Shown: in pieces, positions 22,280-34,200 of the stretch
Layout: each line of letters starts with the position of its first letter
Numbering within the stretch: the stretch's first letter is position 1
Origin: Agrypnia vestita
Lineage: Eukaryota; Arthropoda; Insecta; Trichoptera; Phryganeidae
Direction of reading: 5' to 3'
Length of the DNA: 64,000 bases
Assembly: GCA_016648135.1 (NCBI GenBank)
Contig: JADDOH010004044.1
Coordinates: forward strand, 62,001-126,000
Notes under the pieces: model-generated
Databases searched by the model: none
Told to the model about the DNA's origin: nothing
What the model saw: only the letters and a program-made list of their open reading frames with translations
Made by a program: the position numbers and the translations under genes

Positions 22280-25200
22280 GTAAAATATTTATATTTATTT
22301 GCCTGTTATTTATTTTTCAAATATATCAAATGAAACAGTGATTTCAGAATTACAGATTTTTCGTAGAACTGAATAAGTTTTTTATTTAATTTGTTTCATA
22401 AAATGGAGATCAAATGTAACATAAACTAAATAGTTTCATGTTATTTATTATATATAATTTACAAAACGGATATGTAGAATAACCTGTAATTAAAACTTGA
22501 TGTAATGAATTCCGCATAATGTTTATTATATCCCGACAAATAAAATGTGAATGACTGTAGTGAACTTTAATATGCCTTATGTACAATTGGCCAGTTTGTT
22601 TATTTTTTGGGTAATCTAAACATTTTTAATACTTCGATAACTAAAACTTAATTTAGAATTTAAGTACAGAGTTTAGAAACACTCTGAATCACGGAGGATG
22701 ATGCCATTTCATTCTAAAGCAGGAAAATAATTAAAGCTGTACTGATCTCAAATTTTATTGATAGCAATTATCAGGGCGACTAATTCTCGGGGTTTTATCC
22801 GGAGTCACAGGAATTCAACACCATCTCTCCCACCTCCAGTTTTGTTATAATTCCTCCGGTTTATTAATAATGTCTAAAATTAACTTAGCGTAGGTCGGTT
22901 ATAAATAAAAATAAATTGCCTTTCATAAAATCTTTGCAAATACGGTGCGACGCGAGTACATCCATCTCTTTCTATACTAATGCTCTACCAGCAATTCCAC
23001 AAACTTTATTTTGCTCTTAAATGATTACATAAATTGAAATCTGGTCACCCTGCCGATTATTGATGATTGTCTGATTAGACAATTTAATTGCTGATCCTAG
23101 GTGATGTGAATATTTCAAATAGTGAGAAGCATGAAGAAGAAAGATTGAACCTCTGAAAGAGCTTTGCCGAAGAGACCTCGATGGCAAGGATGATTAATGC
23201 ATTCAAATGTTTCCTGAGTCCACTTTCCAGACAAATCTTAATCCTGTAGATCTATTTTCCCAGCATCACTCTTTTAATATAAAAAAATTATATTGAATCT
23301 TCTGATTTGGGTCTTCTGTGGTATTATGCTGTGTTATTACGACCTTTATGGCCAACATTTCGGATCCCATTACAGGGTCCATCATCAAATAAAAAATAAC
23401 ACAGCATAATACCACAGAAGACCCAAACCAGAAGATTCTGAGTGACCGTGAAATCCTAAGAATTTTTTTAATTATATTGAAATTTTAAAAATGTTTGATG
23501 TGTGCAGTTGCCTTCTATTACGATGTGCCAGTCAGTCCTCCCTGGATGAAAGCAGCCAGCGCGTTCTGGGTGGAGGGGGAAGCAGTGCGGGGGGTGCAGG
23601 CAGCGCCTCACAAAGACATCACCATCACAATCATGCTACCTCCGCCCTGGATGCCCTCAACCAAATGAGAAAGTAAGGCTTTTAGAAAGTTAAGCGTTAA
23701 TAAGCTTCTACAATCTTTTGTTTTTCAATTCATCATTCTACAAACAATATACCACTACTTGGGTATGCATTATGTTTTTGATAAACCAATTTTCAGTACA
23801 TTTGGCTAAATTCCATTACCGGTAAATACGTTTCTAAATACTGATAACTTCATATTTTAATGTGTTGTATATTATTTTTCATTTTTTAATTGTTGGAAAA
23901 ACATAATCTTCCAAGACCAATTTATATTGAATGTCATTCATAGTATCATGGGCAATGTGCAGTGGACACAAACCGTAAGCTGTCATACACCTCCATACAC
24001 GTAGGGCGAGTGCTTTACAGTTTGGGTAAAGCAATTAAGTTAATATCTTCAACAATTTTGCAGCAAACTATCCTCTTCCCATATTTGAATTTTCAAAAAA
24101 TTTGAATTTTGATTCATTAAAGAATATTATTCATCAGAATATATTATCTTCCAAAGTCCAATTTTCATGTGCTTTCGCCTAAGCCAGGTGACGCTTCTTC
24201 ATTTTCTCTGTCTATAATATTTATAATAATATTATAATTAAATTATAATAATAATTAATTATTATCATACATAATTATGTACTGCAAGTGCTTCCATAAT
24301 GTAAAGTCTGCGACTTAATTCATTTCATTCGCTGTGATATAACATTTTTCAAACTAAAAGTAGCTTTTTAAAGGGATAAATAGTATAAAGAGAAAACGTA
24401 AATATTTCGTAAACCTAGCCGTCATTGCGCTCACTGACAGCTGGGTTGACCAGTACCTATCCAAAAAATAATATGGCGAAATTTACAAACAATTTTGAAA
24501 CACAAATATGTATATTAAAAATTAATAAATGTGTGTAAATATTAAGTACATTATTTTTATAAGTAACCATTTTTATTTTACGTGTATAATATTTCTACAC
24601 ATTAAACATTATCTGCCTGTATTACTTTATACAATTTCGCCATTTGTTTTTTTATGCTGGCAATGAAATATTTGCGTTACTATTTTTAAGAGATTATTAT
24701 ATAGATAATTATTATAATATACATAATAATAAGTTTACTCCAGCGTATTTGCGTTACTATTTTTAAGAGATTATTATATAGATAATTATTATAATATAGA
24801 TAATAATAAGTTTACTCCAGCGTATTTGCGTTACTATTTCTAAGAGATTATTATATAGATAATTATTATAATATAGATAATAATAAGTTTACTCCAGCGT
24901 AACCGGGTAGAATATGCAAGGTGACAGTAATAAATAATAAAATTAAAGAGTTAGTTGTTATTACGGTCGTTAGACATATTTAACTGTAAATAGTTGCAGA
25001 TATTTTATAAGAACTGTATGCTTTTTCGAGAAACGATTCTCGACATTTCATTGAATGCTTATTCAACGTCATTTGGAGGACGACCTTTACCCGCAGAGGT
25101 AGAGGGCGGACTGATTACTGCTTTCGAGGCCGTAAATTTGTTGTGGAGTTTTCACTTCTTCTACAATAGTGGTCGTCAGTGTGCAATTTGTACTAGTTAC

Positions 25201-28200
25201 GTCGGCGGACTTTACTGTGACGTCTCTCAAAGGTTGAATCAATGTCGTAAGAACAGGGCGCCAAATATTTGACAGTTAGTAACTGTCATCTCTATTGAAA
25301 TTGGGATGTTTGTATATTTCAATGGACTCCCTCAATAATCTGGGTATAAGGTGTGGTTCTGTTGATTAGATTTTTGCTTGTCAAATCTGATGAAGTGACA
25401 GAGATTCCCTTTGGATGCATGTTTGCAGATTGCCGATATATTGGAGTTGTTGTTTTTAATTGCTCCAATGTGTTCCTTTAATCGTGTAGAGATATTGCAT
25501 TTGGTTTATCCTATGTAGAACGCTCCACAATCCAATGGCACTCTGTATACACCTGGAGACTCGAACGGTGTGTTATCTTTTACACTACCTAACATATGTG
25601 AGATCGAACTATGGGGGCTGAAAACTGTTTTTATTTAATTTCAACAACACCTGGCTGATTTTATCAGTAAGACCTCTGATGTAAGGTAAGTATGGTTTGT
25701 TTCTTGGAACGTTGCATATGCTAGATCGTTTTCTTGATGTCCGTACGTTCGGAGAGTACCATTAGCTATGAGTGCATCCTGCACTGTTTTTCTTTCCGAG
25801 GCAATGTTTTCTTTGTCCAAAAACTACACTACACTACTACTACACAAAACCTCGCATCACCATCCAGCACAACTGTGGTCAGTCCCCACAGCATTAATCA
25901 CACGAGCTAACAGAATTTGCGACAAAGAATGAAGTGACAGATATTCCAAAGGGAATCTCTGTCACTTCATCAGATTTGACAAGACAAAAATCTTATCAAC
26001 AGAACCGCACCTTATACCCAGATTATTGAGGAAGTCCATTGAAATATACAAACATCCCAATGTCAATAGAGATAACAGTTACAAACTATCAAGTATTTGG
26101 CGCCCTGTTCTTACGACATTGATTCAAACCTTGAGAGACGTCGCAGTAAAGTCCGCCGATGTAACTAGTACAAATTGCACACTGGCGACCTCTATTGTAG
26201 AAGAAGTGAACACTCCACAACAAAGTGCATATAATTTACGGCCTCGAAAGCAGTAATCAGTCCGCCCTCTATCTCCGCAGGTAAAGGTCGTCCTCCTGAT
26301 GACGTTGAATAAGCATTCAACGAAACGTCGAGAATCATTTCTCAGAAAGACATATGGTTCGTATAAAATATCTGCAACTATTTACAGTTAAATAAATAAT
26401 AAAATGATTTCTAAGAAATAAAATCTGTTTGTTTAAAATGTGGGGTAGGCGCTAAATGCAAACTTTTATTGTCCACAGGTGAATATTTAGAAAATAGAAG
26501 ATGGAAAATGATGAGCACAAAACCATTAAAATTGATGTGTTATGCTGATAGTTTCACATGTGTTCTTGCTATACAAATTTATTAAAGATGTTAAAAATTT
26601 AATATAAATTATTTGAACTCTTTGTGAAATTGAAAACAAATTTGTAAAAAATCAATTAAATTATAAAACATTATGACTGAAGGACCCAAAAATCAGCTTT
26701 AAGATATCTTGTTATGCTGTAAATAAATTCACTATATTAATATAATATTATGTGTGATGAGCAGACAAGGAGTGCTGTGTGATGTGCGCCTGGTAGCTGG
26801 TGGTACGGAGGTGCCGGCACATCGAGCTCTGCTGGCCGCCTGTAGTCCGTACTTCAGGGCTATGTTTACACAGTTTGAAGAATCTCGTCGTGACCGTGTA
26901 ACTTTGCAGGTAACTTTTCTTTCTATCCCCACATTTTATTTCATTTAAAAAATATTTTTTTTTTAATAAAGATTGAGGTCTCAGAATCATCACCATTTTT
27001 TTTCTTAGAAGATGTCTCTAGCATCTTTATTATTTTTATTCTAATTCAGTGCATATTACGCACTTGTAAAACACCTCCAGCATCAATATGTGTATAACCT
27101 TTGAGTATATACTATCTATAGAGACCGTATTATTTCGAAACTTGTAAGGATTTTGTCGAAACAGGCGTGGTCATTCGTTGAGACTGGACAGTTCGTTTCT
27201 AACACGTGTTTGTAATTACTTGCTAAAACAGGGATACCATAAATGTACGATTCTCGGTGTCTGACAACAAAACCACATATTATTTAAATTATACAACTCT
27301 CCACATACTGATTGCACATATATACTGATTCAGGAATATCGTCGAAAGGCAAAGTATTTTCGAAATTCTATTCGTCATCACGTAATAATTTTAATTTGGA
27401 GGAGGAAAAGTTTATAATATTGACAGAATTCTTTGAACTGCAATTTAATATACTAATTTGATCTAAAGGTGTGCAAGAATGTTCTTAGGTTTCCATTGCC
27501 ACTCAAAATCTTCAGGTTAGTGTTTTCTGGGTATTATGCCTCGTTATTCCGACCTTTCGGGCTGACGTTTCGGATCCCATTGCAGGGTCCATCATCAGGG
27601 CTGATGTGTTGATGATGGACCCTGCAATGATATCCGAAATGTTGGCCCGAAAGGTCGGAATAACACGGCATAACACCCCAGAAAACTCTAACCTGAAGAT
27701 AAAGGTATGCAGTTTCCACTTACATTATCTTTGATTTCTGTGCGTATAAGTAATTTCTTGTAAGCGGACTTCAATTGGCAAACGGTTGGGTTGTTATTAT
27801 ATCCCCCATGTGAGCGTATAGCTCCAAAAAATAATTCAATATGGTCTTGATTAAATTTGTACATCGTTAGGTATTTTAACCTTGGGGACTCTGACATTAA
27901 ATACGCCTTAACTAATAATTGTAAACTTTCTATGCGAATTCGAAAACCCAAAAACCCCATTTTTTTATTAGACGGAATAATTTTTACTGCATTTGGTAAT
28001 TTTAAATTTTAAATAATTTAAATTAAACTAACATTACTCAGGTATGCAGAAAACTTTAAATAATTCCCCGAGAATACAGGCCTTTTCCATTCACCTACAA
28101 AAAAATTATATCCTAATCCGAATATTTTAAATAATAAATAATTTTTATTCTAAAATTTAATGTTCAAAAATATTTTAGCGCAGCCCTACCGGCACCATAA

Positions 28201-31200
28201 ATTTTGTGCATTTATGCCATAAAAATACCATATTCAGCTTAGTTAGAGGCATACAATGTAGTGCCTTCTCTTTTTTACTCGTAAAAATTCTGAATTTTTA
28301 AAGGAGACAAAATGAGACGGATCTATTTTCAAATGTCGGCTATCTAAGTAAACGATTCTACAGTTTGTGTTGCTTGAACATTCATAGAAACATTTTTCTT
28401 TATTGGCCTTCTGCCCTCATTTTTAGCAATGAGGGCAGAAGAACGCTTACAAAGCATTAAAGACGTACCCGACCGGGTGATCTTTTTTGTCCCTTTTTCT
28501 CTTATGTGTTACTATATTGTTTAAACTGAGTGAGCTCTATTTTAGCACGCGTACAGGTTTGTTAAAATGTGTAGTTATCCCTCTATAGATTGTATGTATA
28601 ACTCTAAGGGCCGGTTGTTTCAAGTTGGATTAAAGTAAGCGTTCTTTAAAAGCATAGATTTTTACGTTCTCCACCAATCAGACGATCCGTTTTCGTAAAA
28701 ATCTATGCTTTGCTCGACCGCTTACTTTGATCGAACTTGAAACAACCGGGCCTAAGTGTATAACTCAAAAGTTATTCAATATTTGTACAAAAAAATGAAC
28801 TAAAACTAGAGCCAGACGAAAGCTCAGAAAGATTTGTGTGAAAGTATGTATATACACTTACAAATACAGTGAAACTCTCTTAATACGTTTTTCAAGGGAC
28901 CAGCAAATAAAAACTTATTAGGCGTGAAAACATATGAACAGTGATTTCAGTATTTTCATATATTATTTACACTTTCTAATTTTGTGTTTTAATTGAATTT
29001 TCGTTTATATAATATGACAATTTAAGGACATTTTATTTAAAAAAATTAAGTAGGTAAATATATACATTTGTAAAATATTACCTATGTGAATAAGTACCTG
29101 AGGGTTAGAAAACAATAAAAACCATCAAAATAAAAAAAATTTAGCACTCTCAAAAAATATTTTATTAATAACCATACTAAAAGGAAACCATACAATAACT
29201 TATGTAGGTATGTCACTACCTATGTGCAAACCTTAATTTTAAAAGAAATTATATAAGTTTTATTATTGCAAAAAAATACCTATCTTAAACTAATAATAAT
29301 ATTATTAAAGGAAAAATCAATCAGAATTGAAATATAAATCGGTGCATATTGACAAAACAAAAACCTTCTTTTGTGATTAATTACGATTTTCTTTATTTTA
29401 ATTGTGTTAGATTTCAGTCTACCTTAATATTTTTCCGGGCGCAAAGAATATTTGTGGTATTTTTTATTGCTAAATTAAATTTGATCTTTTTTTTGTAACT
29501 CATTAAGGCCGGCGCCACACTATGCGTTTCTTCCGTCGCGTCTTTGACGTTGTGTCAAATCCGCAACCGTATTTAACAATCACACACTATATTCCGCGGC
29601 GGACTGCGCCGCGCGCGCGGAGAACAAACACACATGCGGACAATCTGTCAAATGTGGGGCAAAAACACGAGACGCAACATAACCAATTTTACGTTGACGT
29701 AAGTTCCGCGGGTGGGGAACCAATCAGACGCTGTACCGCGCCGAAGCGAGTGTTCCGCCGGTGGAACGATTGATGATCCGCATAGTGTTTTCGATAAGCG
29801 AATACTGTATGGAAAGAAATGTAGCGGCGTTCCGCGACGTCAAAGACGCGACGGAAGATACACCTATTGTGAGGCCGGCCTTAGAAAACAATAGGAGATA
29901 TTACGTAATTAATATTGCCGATTGTTTCCCCGAAGAAATGCAATCAAAACGAAAAAAGTTTCTTTTACGCGAATTTATTTTGCGCCGACATTGATTTTGC
30001 GTTTGCGACTATATATAAAATTGTAAATAATCGCTGGATAAATTTATTTATTAAATATTATTTTATTAGCCTATTCGAATACTACGGGGTTTTTTCAGCG
30101 GCTAGAACTTTTTTGACGCCGTCAAAACCACCTAATTTTTATTGGTCCTATTATTCATTTTACGGAATGTTGAACAAAATTTCGTCTTCCGAAAAACGCA
30201 TTATGAAGATTTATTAAATTGAGTTCGGCTATTAATATTTTCACTACTTAGGCGAGAAACGTATTAAGCCTAAAAAAATATGTGATTCATATGGGACTTT
30301 TTCGGGACCGCAGAATTTAAACTTATTTAGCGGGTAAACTTATTAAAAGTGAATTTATTAAGCGAGTTTCACTGTATACAGATTTTAAAAATGTGCTGTC
30401 ATAGCACTGGGTTGTGGAGACAACTTTGCAACAAATATAAAATAATTTTATTTAGAACCTTTTTTATTTTGCAGGGAGTTGATCCATTGGCCCTCCAATT
30501 GTTGGTTGATTATGTATACAACCCTGAAGTTACAGTTACTGAAGACAATGTGCAAGTTAGTATTTACAAAATAATTATTCACAATTAATCCATTATATTG
30601 TTCCTACGAATGATAGGACTTACAAATGAAAATTCAGTCTAATTTGTTCAAATTTATTTTCTTATCTTTGGTACCAAAGGCAAGTTGCTTAACACAATAT
30701 TTGCGGGGGGTTATTTTAATCAATTTACGCCGGAAAGCGGTCAGTTTTTATCAGGTTCGCGCGCAAAATTACGTTTCATGTAAAATAGCTATAACTTCTG
30801 AACTATTGATCAAATTTAAATAAAATTTTCAGTATATTATTACCTTATTCGAAATCTTTTACTATGATCTGGTCACAAATTTTTTTATTTTTGGATAGAC
30901 AGTTATTATATTTAAGTTTAAATTTAAAAAAATTTAAAAAACTACACGTTTGTCGTATTGTTGATTTAGTCATTTTATGCATGTTCAACATAATATATAT
31001 TGTAAAATACAAAACAATAAACACTAATATTGTTTGGAAGTATGAAATCGTTGGGAACAATTCCCTTTATGCAAAGGTACATCACAGAATTTACACGTAT
31101 GCCGGGTTTCGCTACGTACTTTGTGGACATCTTCGCAGATTCTTATTTCCAATCTATGTTGTGACTTTCTCGCATTTCAGCCGAATGTATGGTAGAAATT

Positions 31201-34200
31201 AAAGACACTTCTTTTTTCGATTTATAAACTTCTAAGAGAACATCTTTTTTCCTTCCAAAAATTGTTTGGCCCCTCCAAGGCACCACACCCTCATCTAAAG
31301 ATAGGCACTTTTAAGCGTCTCCCGCTTTCTACCAACAGTATGCAAAAGACGCATTTAAACGTCTCCTGCAAACAATGTGTTGATAGTTTAACTATGCAAG
31401 ATATATGTATGTTAGTGAGCAAGACAATGTTATTAATTTTATGTTAGAAGATAATTACGTATTTTAAATACAAATTTAAAAGATTTCGAGAACTCTCGCA
31501 ATGGGCAGTTGGAGTTATAAACTGTCAAATTTATTCATAAATATTTCAATTTTTAAGCTTTTAAGAAAATATATGGGGCGAGTGTTGAAGGCAAGAGGGA
31601 TAGAGGGCGTCCTCGAAAGACCTGGTACGATCGAAAACTACAAGTATTGGAGGATGGCCCTGTTAGAAACCCTAACAACCATAGAACATGTATAAGAAGA
31701 TGTATGAGTGTAACCGAAGCAAAAGTGGTGAGCCAAGATATAAGAATGAAGAATGGCATTCTATCCTCTTTGCCCACACCTGCAGAGAAATGGCGTGATG
31801 GTTAGTTAGTTAATATTTTAAGATGGTTTATATTTACTTACATATGTTTTTTAGGGGTCCTGTGACTGTATTTTAACTGGAGGCGCACTAACCATTAATT
31901 GCGGTTTGTATCTGATTGGCAAATGATTTTTTGTCGATGATTGGCAACTGATTTTTTGCAATTCGACGGGCAACCATCGATACTGGACAACAATTATATC
32001 TTAGTTATCAATCATCGATACAATCAAGTACAAATCTGTACCGAAAATAACCGGTTGAAATAGCGGTTTAACCATCACTAGAGGTCGTCAGACTATTCAA
32101 AATATTTTGTATATTAAGTTAGTATATGATAGCTAGTCAAACTAAACACATACCAAGTTTGAATGGTAAATATCATTTTATATTTTTCAAACACTGTTGC
32201 TTCTCCTGTGGAGTTGAAATATTATGATTTATTATCAGTCTGGTACTTAACCTTCAGAATATATTATTATTTCCATCATTTCTGTGGAAATAAACACCTT
32301 AATAAATAAAAGAAAATATTTAAAAAAAAAAATGAACAACTGTACTCACAAGTTGGCGAGAACTGGTACCTTATTGAAATAATAATGACCTGCATAATCT
32401 GTACGTAGGTGCTGCTTCCTGCAGCCAACCTGCTGCAGCTGTCAGCCGTGCGCGAGGCCTGTTGTAGCTTCTTGCTGGCTCAGCTGCATCCTTCAAACTG
32501 CCTGGGCATCCGGGCTTTCGCAGACCTGCACGCCTGCACCGACCTTACACAGGCGGCCGACACATTCATCCAGCAGCACTTTGCGTTAGTTCAGTCTATT
32601 GCTCATGAATTATAGTTCAAATCTCACTGTCTTTTTCGAAGGTTACATGTTAATATTATTTTATGTGAAAAATTTCTAGAATTCAATTTTTTAAAGTAAA
32701 GAAAAAATTAATTTTAGTGTATTTTATCAACTTAGGCCCCTTAACTTAACATCTGAAAGGATTTTTATAAATTGGTTGCTCTGCAGAGAGTGCGAATTTC
32801 GAAAAATGTACCTCTTTTTTTAAAAACTTTTTCACCAATAGTTAAAAGGTACACAATTATAAATTTTATTTTAACATCATAAGATTAATTGTACATAGTC
32901 ATTATTAGAGTTCTTGTTATTATATTATGCTTTTGTACAATCCGTATTACAATATGGAATAGGCTGGGGAGGCTCTTATAAAAGTAACTTAGGGACTTAA
33001 AATATCTCAAAAATTAATTATCAAAGTAATATTTACTTTTTAAAGAAATTAATGTTCCAACATTAGACAGATTACACAAAAACACTTCAATATTACAAAT
33101 ACATAAAGAAGCATTCATTCAACAAAATATAGATACACCACGAACTCATAATTCTTATGTTCATAGCCAAAGAGCGCAAATAATAGGATGTTTAAACATT
33201 CCCAAAAATGACAAAACAGCCACACAACACCATTACACTTATCTAGGTGTTAAATTTATCAAAAATTTGTCAATGAATATCAGAAGTGAAGATCAATATA
33301 CAAAATTCAATAAATACATAAAACAAATACAGTACAACCTTGTTAATTCGAAATTCAAGGGACCCGAAAAATAAATTTCGAATTATAGGGCCCCCCGTTA
33401 ATTCGAAATTTTAGGTACAAAAAAATCGCGGTGCGATTGTGAAATTTGCCAAAAACATAAAACTCTCGAAAAAAATGTTAATTTTGTTAAATTTATGCTT
33501 ATATTTAAAGAAATCAGGGTAAACAACACTGTTTTATTCCACTATATTTATTTTGGATTGTTAGAACGTTTTCGGGATTTCTCCCATTGTCAATAACAAC
33601 ACGTTTACAACTAAATTAAATATAATTCGAGACAGAATTTATAGGGATTGGGTGGGTGTAATGGTGGTGGGGGTCGGGGGTGGGGTTAGAATGGATAGGG
33701 GTGGAGAGGTTATGGGTGGCATCTGGATGTTAATTATATTTTTATTATTATTTATTTCTAAAATCTCCAAGATGTGCATTTTTCTTCCTTTATTGCACCC
33801 ATATAATAATTTCGAATCAAACTTATGTCCCTCCATTCTGGCATATTCTGCCATTTCTGAATTTAAGGCGGTACATTCACTGCGAATGCATATTTCGGCG
33901 TTTTTTACGAAAATGTGGGTTTTCATTATTCATTTATATCAGAATTTATATGATAGATTGCAATTTTTTTAGGGCGATAATTTAGATAGAACCTTTGTTC
34001 TTATATAAAAGTAATAAACTGAACATTGTTTATAATAAATAAGAAAAATATAAGCATTAGTCCACAGGCCGCGGCAAAAAAAAACGTTTTTAATGTTCCC
34101 GGGCGAAGAGTCGTTCGTTGAAAATTTGTATGTGAGCATAATATGTTTTTTTTATACGTATAAAGTTTACTTAATTATCTAGAATCCGTACATAGGAAAT

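Noticed and set aside
29522..29894. Short Arg-rich ORFs
   Set aside because: Lie wholly within a GC-rich MITE with long inverted repeats.
33639..33972. 95- and 106-residue ORFs on opposite strands
   Set aside because: Driven by a G-rich low-complexity run; no motif.
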